A stretch of DNA of 64,000 nucleotides, from the NCBI GenBank assembly GCA_945860955.1, contig CAMATH010000020.1, positions 1 through 64,000 on the forward strand, written 5' to 3'. The notes beneath the pieces are model-generated. The model made no database searches, was not told the DNA's origin, and worked only from the letters and a program-made list of their open reading frames with translations. The position numbers and the translations under genes are program-made. Position 1 is the stretch's first letter, and each line of letters opens with the position of its first letter. Below, in pieces: positions 10,519 to 19,722 of this stretch. Source of the stretch: Planctomicrobium piriforme. GTDB lineage: Bacteria; Planctomycetota; Planctomycetia; Planctomycetales; Planctomycetaceae.

Positions 10519-12579
10519 ATGAGCGACAATAGCAGGAACCCCTTCACCGCTTCCATTCATCATCGCTCCATCCTGGAGAAACTAGCCTTGGCGACCGATT
10601 CTCTGCGATCGTCGTCGGCGAACGTGTCGCCCCCTTCCTCAGCCGCTGATACTCCCGCCAAGGGGTTGTCGTGGCGGTTCAACAGTCGCTTCCTGGCGGC
10701 GATGACGCTGTCGTTGTTGTTACATGTCGGGGCGGTGGCCGTGCTGGCATTCGCGACATACGCCATTGAATCTCCCGAACTCGCGATCGCGATCGAGTCC
10801 CTCTTTCAAGATGACGTCCGCGCTCCGGAAGAGTTCACCAAAGCGCTCAATGAGGATTTGCAGATCGCGGACCAAGTGAACATTGTCGCCGGCGGAGCGG
10901 TGGGGGGCGGAGTCGGGTCGAGTGGTGCCAGCGGCGCGGTTCAAGTCGCGCAGACGAAAATTGACGGCAGCGAAAGCCTCACCGATGTCGTGGTGGTTCC
11001 GAATGTGGGGAATCTGAATCTGCCGGGACTCGAAAAGCTCGGCGACGATCTGGGAAGTGAACAGGTCGCGGGGGAGACCGGCGCGCTGGTCGAGGGGTAC
11101 GGCCCCGCACTCGATCGGCTGACCCAGGAACTCGCCCGCCTGATGCGGCAGAACAAGATTCTTGTCGTCTGGTTGTTCGACGAATCCGAGAGCATGCGGG
11201 ACGACCAGAAGGATCTGCAGGGGCGGATCCACAAAGTCTATGAGGAACTCAAACTCTTCAAGGAGGATGTTCCCGCCGACGTCATGCTCTCCGCCGTTGT
11301 CAGTTATGGCAAAGAGCTGCATTACCAGACCAACCGCAAGAAACCGACCGCCGACGAAAAGGCGATTCTGAAAGCGATCGACCAGATTCCCGTCGACAAA
11401 ACGGGCGTCGAAAACACCTGTCAGGCGGTTGAGTCAGTTCTCGACGAATACCGCAACTACGCGCTCGCGGGGAAACGCAAGGTTGTGGTCGTGCTGATCA
11501 GCGACGAATCGGGTGACGACGGAGAGCGGGTCGAAGAAGCTCGCAAAAAGGCGATCGCAATGCGGTCCCCCATCTACGTCCTGGGGCGTGAAAGCGTTTT
11601 CGGGTATCTCTACGCGCATGTCCGCTGGGTTCATCCCCAGACGGGGGGCACCCATTATCTTCCGGTTCGCCGAGGGCCGGAAACTCCCTTCGCCGAGCAG
11701 TTGCCGTTTGACGGTTTCCGCAGACGTTTCGACGCGGCGATGAGCGGGTTTGGACCGTACGAACAGGTGCGGCTGGCGCGGGACACCGGTGGGATTTTCT
11801 TTCTGCTGCCGCATGAGGAGCAGGATCTGAATGACTTTGAAGCGCGGAAATACGCCGCCCTCGACATGAAAGAGTACGTGCCCGACGTCGATTCCCGGCG
11901 TTCCTACGCCGACCAGCGCGATAAGAGTCCGCTGAGAAAAGCGGTGTGGGAGGTGATTGGAATCCTGAATCCGTTCGATGATCGCAATCGCGAGCTGGAG
12001 ATTCCGATTGACAACTGGTACGCACGGGAGCCGGGGGGTTATCAGGAACCGGTGGCCCAAACCCTGGCGCGATGCCGAAAGACGTTTCTCGCGCTGACGG
12101 AAGCCGAGCGTCGGCTGATGGCCGTGCGCCCGTTCCGCGCGACGGAGCCATCCCGGCGATGGCGGGCGAACTATGACTTGGTGCTGGGGCAGTTGATGTC
12201 GTACCGCGTCCGGCTGTTTCAATACGCCATCGCGCTGGAACAGTTCGCCCGGGGTGTGCCGACCCACAAATTTGAAAACCCCAAAAGCAATCAGTGGGCG
12301 GTGAGCATTGGGACGGGGGAAATGCTCCGACCCGACGAGCAGCAACTGCGCCAGACGAAAGTGACGCTCGAAGAACTGGAAAAGGCCCGAGCGTCGGCGC
12401 TGGAACAGTTTCAGACGGTGGAACGGGAGCATCCGAACACCCCCTGGGCGGCCCGGGCGGCGTGGGAACGCTCGCGGGGTTACGGAATGAAAATGGTCGA
12501 GCGCTATATTCCACCACCTCCCCCTCCCGACCCGAATGCCCCACCCCGTCCACCAATTCAACCGCCGCCGAATTTGTGA
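10519..12579 (+). CDS. Membrane-anchored von Willebrand factor A domain protein
   Basis: 686 residues from ATG 10519, divergent from the uvrA-like gene (95-base gap). A cytoplasmic N-terminus of about 55 residues precedes one transmembrane helix (FLAAMTLSLLLHVGAVAVLAFATYAI). A Gly/Ser-rich linker (VAGGAVGGGVGSSGASG) leads to the VWA domain, with the MIDAS-type motif LFDESES and strand KVVVVLISDESGDD. The C-terminal part holds helical segments and ends in a proline-rich tail (PPPPPPDPNAPPRPPIQP). The VWA fold binds metal-coordinated protein ligands; the partner is unknown. Planctomycetes have many such proteins, often in secretion or surface assemblies. No operon partner is obvious; the next gene starts 121 bases later. 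Confidence 0.85.
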   Translation: MSDNSRNPFTASIHHRSILEKLALATDSLRSSSANVSPPSSAADTPAKGLSWRFNSRFLAAMTLSLLLHVGAVAVLAFATYAIESPELAIAIESLFQDDVRAPEEFTKALNEDLQIADQVNIVAGGAVGGGVGSSGASGAVQVAQTKIDGSESLTDVVVVPNVGNLNLPGLEKLGDDLGSEQVAGETGALVEGYGPALDRLTQELARLMRQNKILVVWLFDESESMRDDQKDLQGRIHKVYEELKLFKEDVPADVMLSAVVSYGKELHYQTNRKKPTADEKAILKAIDQIPVDKTGVENTCQAVESVLDEYRNYALAGKRKVVVVLISDESGDDGERVEEARKKAIAMRSPIYVLGRESVFGYLYAHVRWVHPQTGGTHYLPVRRGPETPFAEQLPFDGFRRRFDAAMSGFGPYEQVRLARDTGGIFFLLPHEEQDLNDFEARKYAALDMKEYVPDVDSRRSYADQRDKSPLRKAVWEVIGILNPFDDRNRELEIPIDNWYAREPGGYQEPVAQTLARCRKTFLALTEAERRLMAVRPFRATEPSRRWRANYDLVLGQLMSYRVRLFQYAIALEQFARGVPTHKFENPKSNQWAVSIGTGEMLRPDEQQLRQTKVTLEELEKARASALEQFQTVEREHPNTPWAARAAWERSRGYGMKMVERYIPPPPPPDPNAPPRPPIQPPPNL

Positions 12580-12700
12580 CTGTCGATTGGGCGACCCTGT
12601 CTTTTCACCGTCAGTTCTCACTTCCCCGGGAAACGGCTTTTCAGATAAATTCAGATTGATGTTCTGTTGAATTGAACGCCTCTCCTTCGAGATCCCGTCC

Positions 12701-14074
12701 ATGAAGTCCGTCGCCAGCTTGGGCGGGTGCCCGGGGTTTCTGCATTCGCTCCGATTTTCACGCCGCTCGGTCATCCAGGCTGGGCTCCTGGGTTCGACCG
12801 GATTCGGTTTGGGAAACCTTTTGGCGAATGAAGCGCGTGCCGAATCGACCGGGGGGAAAAACAATGTCATTCTGCTCTGGATGCGGGGCGGTCCCAGCCA
12901 TATCGACATGTGGGATCCCAAGCCCGAGGCTCCCGCCGAGTACCGTGGGGAGTTTGGCACAATTCCCACCGAGGTGCCGGGGATTTATCTGACCGACATA
13001 CTCCCCCGCAGTGCGGCCGTCATGCGGGACTGGTCGATCGTCCGCAGTCTCAACCACATCGACGCCGGGCATTCGACGGGCGACCAGATCTGTTTCACCG
13101 GGTATCCCTCAGGCCCCAACGGCGATGAGAATATCCATCCCAGTTGCTGTGCGATTGCCGCCGAGCGGTTGGGGGGGCTGGACCGGGAACTGCCGGCGTC
13201 CGTCATGATTCCCAAACTGGTTCCGGGAACCGGGGCCGCGTACCTGGGAGTCGCGAACAAGCCGTTCGAGACGCTCGCCGACCCGGCAGCCAACGGACCG
13301 TTTCGGGTTCCGAATTTCGAGCTGGCTCAAGGATTGGATGTCGATCGTCTGGCGGGGAGGCGCGAACTGCTGACCGGATTCGACCGCTTGCGTCAACAAC
13401 TCGATACACGTGGCCAATTGCGGGCGGTGAATGACTTCCAGCGGCAGGCGTGGGGGATTCTCACCAGCCCCCGGGCGCGGGACGCGTTTGACCTCGACGC
13501 CGAGCCAGCGGCAGTCCGGGAGCGCTATGGATTCATTCCCGCGTTTGACCCTGGTGCGTCGAACCGTTGCGGAGCCCCCGCCTGGAGCCAGCGAATTCTG
13601 CTGGCCCGTCGCCTGATTGAAGCGGGAGTGCGAATGGTGACGGTCGATCTGCGGTGGTGGGACACCCATGTGCAAGGGTTCGATTCGCTCCGCCGGGGAT
13701 TTCTCCCCCGTTTTGATCAGGCGTATTCCGCACTGATTGAGGACTTGCGAACCCGCGGACTGCTGGAATCGACGCTGGTGGTCGCCTGCGGTGAGTTTGG
13801 TCGCACCCCGCGGGTGAATAACGACGCCGGCCGCGACCATTACCCCAATGTCTTTAGCGCCGCGCTCGCGGGGGGACCGGTGCGCGGGGGACGCGTTCTG
13901 GGCGAAAGCGACGCCAAGGGGGCGTTTCCCAAATCGAACCCGAAGTCGCCGCAAGACGTATTGGCGACCATTTACCGCCATCTGGGAATCGACCCGAGCC
14001 GGCAATACACCAACTCCGCGGGACGGCCGGTCTCGATTCTCCCGTCCGGTTCCCCACTGGTGGAGTTGTCCTAG
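12701..14074 (+). CDS. DUF1501 protein
   Basis: 457 residues with a twin-arginine-like leader (SRRSVIQAGLLGSTGFGLGNLL). Family motifs: NNVILLWMRGGPSHIDMWDPKP, HIDAGHSTGDQ, LARRLIEAGVRMVTVD, VVACGEFGRTPRVN, GRDHYPNVFSAALAGG. It belongs to the alkaline phosphatase-like superfamily and is probably exported. Unlike the DUF1501 genes at 2514 and 54923 it has no PSD1 partner upstream; instead a PVC heme protein follows 87 bases later on the same strand, suggesting an alternative pairing. Length and motifs are complete. The reaction catalysed is unknown. Confidence 0.88.
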   Translation: MKSVASLGGCPGFLHSLRFSRRSVIQAGLLGSTGFGLGNLLANEARAESTGGKNNVILLWMRGGPSHIDMWDPKPEAPAEYRGEFGTIPTEVPGIYLTDILPRSAAVMRDWSIVRSLNHIDAGHSTGDQICFTGYPSGPNGDENIHPSCCAIAAERLGGLDRELPASVMIPKLVPGTGAAYLGVANKPFETLADPAANGPFRVPNFELAQGLDVDRLAGRRELLTGFDRLRQQLDTRGQLRAVNDFQRQAWGILTSPRARDAFDLDAEPAAVRERYGFIPAFDPGASNRCGAPAWSQRILLARRLIEAGVRMVTVDLRWWDTHVQGFDSLRRGFLPRFDQAYSALIEDLRTRGLLESTLVVACGEFGRTPRVNNDAGRDHYPNVFSAALAGGPVRGGRVLGESDAKGAFPKSNPKSPQDVLATIYRHLGIDPSRQYTNSAGRPVSILPSGSPLVELS

Positions 14075-14161
14075 ACGCCACACGGTCGAGAACCCGACGT
14101 ACACGCAGAGCCGCGCCCGTCAGGAAGCGGTGGACATTAACCAATCCTGGAGTCTCGCTCC

Positions 14162-17100
14162 ATGCGGACGCTGATCGGGTTGCTGACCGTTCTTTCCATG
14201 GTGCTTTCGCTCCGAGCCAGTCGCGCCGACGAGCCGTTGGCGTTTCCGCGAACGCCCCCAACAGAACCCGCCGACGCTCTCCAGACGTTTGAGACAATTG
14301 CCGGGTTCGAAATGCAGCTCGTCGCCAGCGAACCACTGGTCGCCTCGCCCGTCGCAATCGAGTACGACGAGTGGGGGAACGGCTGGGTTCTCGAAATGCA
14401 CGATTACCCATTCACCGACAAAGAGACCGACAAGCCTTTCGCTGACAAGTCGGCCGACCCGCCTCTGGGACGGATTCGCGTTCTCAAAGACACCAATGGC
14501 GATGGCCAGTTCGATCAATCGACCGTCTTTATTGAGGGAATCTCCTGGCCGACCGGACTGGCGTTCTGGAAGGGGGGCGTTTACGTCGCGGCGACTCCCG
14601 ACCTGTGGTACCTGAAGGACACCGACGGTGACGGCGTCGCCGATGTCCGGGAGAAACTCTACACCGGGTTCCGCAAGTTCAACATCCAGGCGGTGATGAA
14701 CAATCTGCGATGGGGACTGGACCATTCGATCTACGGGACGGGGGGAACGAACGGCGGTTCGATCCAGTCACTCATCGACCCCCAGGCACCCGCCCTTCCC
14801 TTCGCCGCCAACGACTTTCGTCTGAATCCAGTCACCCGTAAATTCGAGACGCAGGCGGGCGGGGCACGATTCGGCCACGCACTTGACGATTTTGGCAACC
14901 GCTTCCTGTGCAACATCCGCAATCCGGTGATCCATGTCGTCTTGCCGGCCCATTATCTCGCCCGCAATCCATACGTCCCTGTCCGCAGCAGTCTGTTCGA
15001 TTGTGCCGAGACGGGGGACACGCTTCCGGTCTACCGCAGCAGCCCCGCCGAGCCCTGGCGGGCGTTTCGGGCCGCGCGCTGGACAACCGACCTTGAGGGA
15101 AAGCTGTATCCCAAAAGTGAACTGGTGCCGGGAGGCTATTTCACGTCCGCGAGCGGTGTGACCCTGTATCGCGGCGATGCCTGGGGAGGCGAGTATCGCC
15201 AGCAGATTTTTTTGTCGGATGTCGCCAGCAACATCGTTCATCGCCAGAGTCTGACCGCCGATGGAGTCTCGTTTCTCGCCCGGCGTATCGACAAGGAAAC
15301 CGAATTCGTACGATCAACCGACACTTGGTTCCGCCCGGTGAATTTCACCAACGCGCCGGACGGGACGTTGCATGTCGTCGACATGTATCGCGAAACGATC
15401 GAACACCCCTGGTCGATTCCCGATGACATCAAAGCGGTACTCGACTTGCACAGTGGTCGCGAAAGGGGACGGATCTGGCGGATCGCCCGCCAGGGTTTTC
15501 ACGCACAGCCACTCGTGGAAATTCCCGGAACACTGTCGACCGACGCGCTGGTCCCACTACTGGCCCGCGACAATGGATGGCTGCGAGACACGGCGGCCCG
15601 GCTGATTTTCGAGCGTCAGGATCGATCGATCGAGAGTCGGCTCCGTGATGAACTCAAGTCGGCTCAATCTCCGGGTGCCCGGGTCGCGATCTTGTGGACG
15701 CTGCGGGGTCTGAATCTCCTGCGGCCGACGGACATCCGGGAGGCACTGAGGGACGCGGATTCTCGGGTGCGCGAACAATCCGTTCTGCTCGCCGAACCCT
15801 TGTTGTCGACCGAGCCGACACTCCTTGACAGCGTCCTCGCGCTCGCTCGCGACGACGGCCCGCGGGTGCGGATGCAGGTGGCGTTCACCCTGGGAGAAAC
15901 GACCGACCCGCGCGCGGTCAAGGCGCTGGCGCAAATCGCCCGGCTTGACGCCGCCGACGAATTCCTGCGGTCGGCGGTCTTGAGTTCTGTCGCGAGTCGC
16001 AGTGGCGAATTGTTGACCGACCTGTTGATGGACACGGAGTTCCCAGGAACGATCGCGGCCCGTCCCCTGTTCCGACTGTTGGCTCAGTCGATCGCCGCCC
16101 GGGGAGACGCCGCCGAGTTGGTGTCGGTCGCGGAACATCTACAGAGGGGAGGTATCACCGCAAGCAATCGGGTCTACAAGATCGAACTGGTGCAGGGTCT
16201 GGGTGAGGGATTCAAGCGGCGGGGGAAAACGCTGGCGGCCACATTGCCGAACGCCGCCCCGGTCGTCGATGAACTGCTCGCCAACGCCCGCGCCACCGCC
16301 ATTCAGACGGATGCTCCAACCGAATTGCGGGAGCAGGCGGTGCAGCTCTTGGCACTCGGTCGACTGGAGACGGTCCGCGAATCGTTGTTGACGGCTCTTG
16401 AATCGTCGCAACCGGGAAGTGTGCAACTGGCCGCGATGCGGGCCCTCTCCACATTCTCCGCTCCCGACCTGCCCGCCCTGCTGTTGGAACGCTGGCGGAG
16501 CGCGACTCCCGCGCTCCGCGGGGAGATCATCGAGTCGCTGCTGGCCCGTCCCGACCGAATACCCGCGTTACTCGACGCGATTGAACGGGGAGTCGTCGGA
16601 GCGACACAACTCGCCCCGTCACGCCGCGGCCTTCTGATCCGGCATTCCGATCCGAAGATTAAAGAGCGGGCTCGCAAACTGTTCGCGGGGGATGAAGTCT
16701 CGCCGCGAAAAGAGGTGATCGCGCAGTATCAGAAGTCGCTCGCCGATACGCCCGATCGGAAGCGGGGCCAGCTTGTCTTCGAGCGCGAATGCATCACCTG
16801 TCATCGACTGGGTGATAAAGGGTTCGCGGTCGGTCCCAACCTCGAAACAATTCGGCACCACGCACCGGAACAGGTACTGACGAATATACTTGATCCAAAC
16901 CGGGAGGTGACTCCGGCCTATGTCGATTACGCCGTCGCGCTGCGCGATGGCCGGACGGCGACGGGGATGATCGCTGCCGAGACCGCCACCAGCATCACCC
17001 TCAAACGTCCGAACGATGTTCAGGAATCGATTCTGCGAGAAGGAATCGCCGAGCTGAGTTCGACGGGTGTCTCGCTGATGCCGGAAGGACTGGAGAAGAA

Positions 17101-17167
17101 GATCTCACCTGACGAAATGCGGGATCTGCTGGCGTGGCTGTTGGCACCTGCTGTGAAGCAAGAATGA
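14162..17167 (+). CDS. PVC-type heme-binding CxxCH protein with propeller and HEAT repeats
   Basis: 1001 residues. An N-terminal signal peptide (LLTVLSMVLSLRASRA) is followed by a beta-propeller-like region (about 40-430; for example GNGWVLEMHDYPFTDK, VYVAATPDLWYLKDTDGDG, WFRPVNFTNAPDGTLHVVDMYRE) of the 'membrane-bound dehydrogenase' type found in Planctomycetes and Verrucomicrobia. Residues about 430-850 are HEAT/ARM-like helical repeats (LREALRDADSRVREQSV, DDGPRVRMQVAFTLGE). A single c-type heme site ECITCH lies near residue 878 in a C-terminal cytochrome domain with GFAVGPNLETI. The protein should act in the periplasm or outside and carry one electron; the substrate is unknown. It follows the DUF1501 gene with an 87-base gap. 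Confidence 0.9.
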   Translation: MRTLIGLLTVLSMVLSLRASRADEPLAFPRTPPTEPADALQTFETIAGFEMQLVASEPLVASPVAIEYDEWGNGWVLEMHDYPFTDKETDKPFADKSADPPLGRIRVLKDTNGDGQFDQSTVFIEGISWPTGLAFWKGGVYVAATPDLWYLKDTDGDGVADVREKLYTGFRKFNIQAVMNNLRWGLDHSIYGTGGTNGGSIQSLIDPQAPALPFAANDFRLNPVTRKFETQAGGARFGHALDDFGNRFLCNIRNPVIHVVLPAHYLARNPYVPVRSSLFDCAETGDTLPVYRSSPAEPWRAFRAARWTTDLEGKLYPKSELVPGGYFTSASGVTLYRGDAWGGEYRQQIFLSDVASNIVHRQSLTADGVSFLARRIDKETEFVRSTDTWFRPVNFTNAPDGTLHVVDMYRETIEHPWSIPDDIKAVLDLHSGRERGRIWRIARQGFHAQPLVEIPGTLSTDALVPLLARDNGWLRDTAARLIFERQDRSIESRLRDELKSAQSPGARVAILWTLRGLNLLRPTDIREALRDADSRVREQSVLLAEPLLSTEPTLLDSVLALARDDGPRVRMQVAFTLGETTDPRAVKALAQIARLDAADEFLRSAVLSSVASRSGELLTDLLMDTEFPGTIAARPLFRLLAQSIAARGDAAELVSVAEHLQRGGITASNRVYKIELVQGLGEGFKRRGKTLAATLPNAAPVVDELLANARATAIQTDAPTELREQAVQLLALGRLETVRESLLTALESSQPGSVQLAAMRALSTFSAPDLPALLLERWRSATPALRGEIIESLLARPDRIPALLDAIERGVVGATQLAPSRRGLLIRHSDPKIKERARKLFAGDEVSPRKEVIAQYQKSLADTPDRKRGQLVFERECITCHRLGDKGFAVGPNLETIRHHAPEQVLTNILDPNREVTPAYVDYAVALRDGRTATGMIAAETATSITLKRPNDVQESILREGIAELSSTGVSLMPEGLEKKISPDEMRDLLAWLLAPAVKQE

Positions 17168-17181
17168 AACGAACGTGGAGT

Positions 17182-17199
17182 GCGGGGCCTTGTCCCCGC
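17182..17199 (+). terminator. Hairpin, possible terminator and dispersed repeat
   Basis: Perfect 6-bp stem GCGGGG with a CCTTGT loop, followed by a pyrimidine-rich run (CTTTCGTTCTT), 15 bases after the stop of the PVC heme gene. Related text recurs at 47419-47442 and more weakly at 63735-63758, so it may be a dispersed repeat that also terminates transcription. Confidence 0.4.
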
Positions 17200-17302
17200 C
17201 TTTCGTTCTTCCTCACAATACCCCGCAACAGGCAAACGGGACGTCCTTCCGAAGCCTCCAACGACGAGCCAGGCGGTTTCAGCTCGTCCGCCGTTATAGA
17301 GG

Positions 17303-18283
17303 TTAAGGACCAGGTTCAGCGCGTTCACTTCCCTGCGGTTCTTCGATTCCGATTTCTACAGTTTCGCCCGTGGGAATTTCCTCCCAGGTGAGAACCCGTC
17401 CGTCACGCGATTTGCGGAACAAGTGGACGCGGCCTTCCCCCATCACTCGCAATTCGCCCTTATAGAGGAGGGCGGCGGCGTCTTCTTCGACAGCGATTCC
17501 GATCATATTCGCTCCGACTCCCTCACGGCCGGCGAGCGCGTCGAGCCGGTCGGCGTCTTTGAGCAGACTGGTAAACCGCTCGAGACGTCCGCCACGTGTA
17601 TCGAAGTGTTGTTCGACAATCACCCGATCGAGCAATCCGAGGCCATGCCCCGCGACTGCGTAGACGGGTGAAATCTGGTCATCGCGATCCTGCCAGAGCG
17701 TCATGATCATCGGCAGGGCGGCCATTCCCGCCGACGTCCCGCCCACAACACCTCCTCGCCGCAAGACGCGCTTGAGCAGTTTTTGAAAACGGGTCTGCTG
17801 TGGATATTCCCCCACGAAGCGGTAGTTCAACTCCGACTGGTCTCCGCCCGAAAACCAGACGCCGGTCGCTTTCTCGAGCGGCTTGAGGAAGTCGGGATCG
17901 TCGGCGTCATCGGGGTCGTCGGTGTAGAGGAACTGAAAACTCTCGATGCCACCATCGTCCACCAGATCGGTCCACGAACTGAAGCGGAACGCGAGCGCGT
18001 CTTCGAAGTCTTCCGTGGTATCAAACGTGTCCGCCTGCCAGCCCGCCGACGGAATGAACACGATGTGCGCCTTCGATCCCCCCGCGCTTTCAATGAACTC
18101 ATCGAAGACATCCTGCGTGATCGGTCCCCCGCCATGCAGGACGATCGTTCCCGGTTTTTCGACATCTTTGGGAGGCGGTAGTCCAAACGGGTCGGCCTGT
18201 GACTGGTCGTTGGCCCGGTCTTCCCCCAGCAGCGGAAACGTCAACGTTGCCAAAATCAGAATCAGCACAGTCACCAGACGCAT
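17303..18283 (-). CDS. Cyanophycinase-like peptidase (S51 family), secreted
   Basis: 326 residues from ATG 18283, chosen because GGGAGG lies 7 bases upstream; a GTG at 18298 is possible. A signal peptide (LVTVLILILATLTFPLLG) precedes a peptidase S51 domain: GTIVLHGGGPIT, HIVFIPSAGW, GVWFSGGDQSEL and the nucleophile Ser in GGTSAGMAAL. S51 enzymes include cyanophycinase and dipeptidase E. Downstream KDADRLDALAGREGVGANMIGIAVEEDAAAL also fits. Export makes an extracellular peptide-degrading role plausible, though the true substrate is open. It is convergent with the PVC heme gene and lies 64 bases downstream of the phosphotransferase gene. Confidence 0.85.
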   Translation of the reverse strand: MRLVTVLILILATLTFPLLGEDRANDQSQADPFGLPPPKDVEKPGTIVLHGGGPITQDVFDEFIESAGGSKAHIVFIPSAGWQADTFDTTEDFEDALAFRFSSWTDLVDDGGIESFQFLYTDDPDDADDPDFLKPLEKATGVWFSGGDQSELNYRFVGEYPQQTRFQKLLKRVLRRGGVVGGTSAGMAALPMIMTLWQDRDDQISPVYAVAGHGLGLLDRVIVEQHFDTRGGRLERFTSLLKDADRLDALAGREGVGANMIGIAVEEDAAALLYKGELRVMGEGRVHLFRKSRDGRVLTWEEIPTGETVEIGIEEPQGSERAEPGP

Positions 18284-18347
18284 CGAATTCCCTCCCACTG
18301 TTCGGTCAGCGATCCCACGCCGACTTCCCCCACCATTCTACGCGGAG

Positions 18348-19382
18348 TCAGTGAAGAATGGATGTTGAGTCCCGCAGCCGGCCGAGGACGCTTTCCCAGT
18401 CGGGCGGCGGATCGAGAAACAGCCCGCGACAGAATTCGCGGACGGCGTTCTGCTCGGCAGGATCGGGGAGATAGTCGATTTTGCTGGTTCCATCAATCCG
18501 AGCCCACATGCAGCCAGCCAGGTGGGGAATCATCCGCGGCACCAGGCGATCGGGGGCGAAGACGGGGTGATCGGCGAGGTCGGCGAGTCCCGCGCGATAG
18601 GTCGACCAGAAAGCGACGGTCAGGTCGGCCGCCAACTCGAACCGCGCGCGATGCAGCACAGTCTTCAAGAGCAAGTGACTGAGAAAGAACCCCAGGTCGA
18701 ACGCGGGATCCCCCAGATGGACCGTTTCGAAGTCGACCAGCACGAGCCGGTCGGCGGTTAACAACACGTTTTTGGGACTGAAGTCGCCATGAACCAGGCA
18801 AACGGGTGTCGCGAACATTTCGTCAATCATGCGATCGATCTGCGGGGCGATTTCCGGTGCCGCCTGCGCCACCCGGCGATAGAACGGATCGACCCGCAAT
18901 TCAATGAACACCTGACGATCAACAAACGAAATCAAGCGTTCGTTCTGGCCGGTCGTTCGGGCGTGGATCGCCGACAGGCCGACCCCCAGTTCGCGGGCGA
19001 CCGCCGGCTGGAAGTGACCTTCGAGCAGCGACTGCTTCCAGACGACGTGTTCCGCCGGCGCGGCTTCCATTGCGAAGACGTAGTTGTCGCGCTCTTCGCG
19101 GAGCACGCGGGGAATACGTCCCTCGGGGAGCAACGGCTGCAATTCGCGCATGGCGTCGGCTTCGCGCCAGATCCGTTCGAGCCGGCTGAACCACGGGTCG
19201 CGGGTTCGCAACTGACCACGGGACTGTTTGACGACGAACGGGGTCGAGTCGCTTGGCGTCACCCGCAACACCACGTTGGACACTCCCCAGGCGAGCAGGG
19301 CGACCTCGGCGGACTCTCCTGCGGGGAGCCAGCCATTGGATCGCAGCCAGTCGGCGGTGTTTTGAGGTTCGAGCAAGTGCAT
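18348..19382 (-). CDS. Phosphotransferase of the aminoglycoside/choline kinase (APH) fold
   Basis: 344 residues from ATG 19382 (MHLLEPQNTADWLRSNGW); a longer upstream frame is not conserved-looking. The kinase core is clear: VVLRVTPSDSTPFVVKQSRG (ATP-binding lobe lysine), LVHGDFSPKNVLL (Brenner catalytic loop Asp and Asn) and LVLVDFETVHLGDPAFDLGFFL (metal Asp). The substrate is not readable from sequence; relatives phosphorylate sugars, choline, antibiotics or trehalose. It is cytoplasmic. It lies upstream of the cyanophycinase gene with a 64-base gap, possibly one transcript. Confidence 0.85.
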   Translation of the reverse strand: MHLLEPQNTADWLRSNGWLPAGESAEVALLAWGVSNVVLRVTPSDSTPFVVKQSRGQLRTRDPWFSRLERIWREADAMRELQPLLPEGRIPRVLREERDNYVFAMEAAPAEHVVWKQSLLEGHFQPAVARELGVGLSAIHARTTGQNERLISFVDRQVFIELRVDPFYRRVAQAAPEIAPQIDRMIDEMFATPVCLVHGDFSPKNVLLTADRLVLVDFETVHLGDPAFDLGFFLSHLLLKTVLHRARFELAADLTVAFWSTYRAGLADLADHPVFAPDRLVPRMIPHLAGCMWARIDGTSKIDYLPDPAEQNAVREFCRGLFLDPPPDWESVLGRLRDSTSILH

Positions 19383-19722
19383 GGCGTTCAGCCTGTGGTG
19401 CGGTCGAAGGGAGTGCCCGTGTCGCGCATTCCGGTAAAGCGGTTCCGCTCCACTGTACGGGAATTGCGGGCTGGAGCAAGTTTCGCAGGGGGTGGCAAAA
19501 CGCCGGGTGTAGCAGTCAGGTGGGGGGAAGTCGGGCGAGGTTCGCCAAATCCCCGCAAACCCCGCAGATTTTTTATTTGCACATGGGAGGATGGGTGCGA
19601 TAGAGTATGTCAAGCGACGAGGGAGGTTCGGCGGCCCCCCCGCGTGCTGTCCTGCGCTGAATCTCGTTGTGACTTCCTGGCCGGCGCTTCAGGCGACCGG
19701 CGGCGTGAAAGGGTGATTTGCC
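19383..19722 (+). other. Intergenic stretch with a candidate promoter
   Basis: 340 bases between divergent genes. TTGCAC (19577-19582) and TAGAGT (19601-19606), 18 bases apart, form a possible promoter for the Gly-rich protein gene, leaving a leader of about 110 bases. A GAAAGGGTG sequence ahead of ATG 19723 may be a weak ribosome-binding site. No small gene or structured RNA was recognised. Confidence 0.35.

Noticed and set aside
11434-12969. 511-residue minus-strand open frame
   Set aside because: Antisense to the VWA gene; no motif and no plausible start context.
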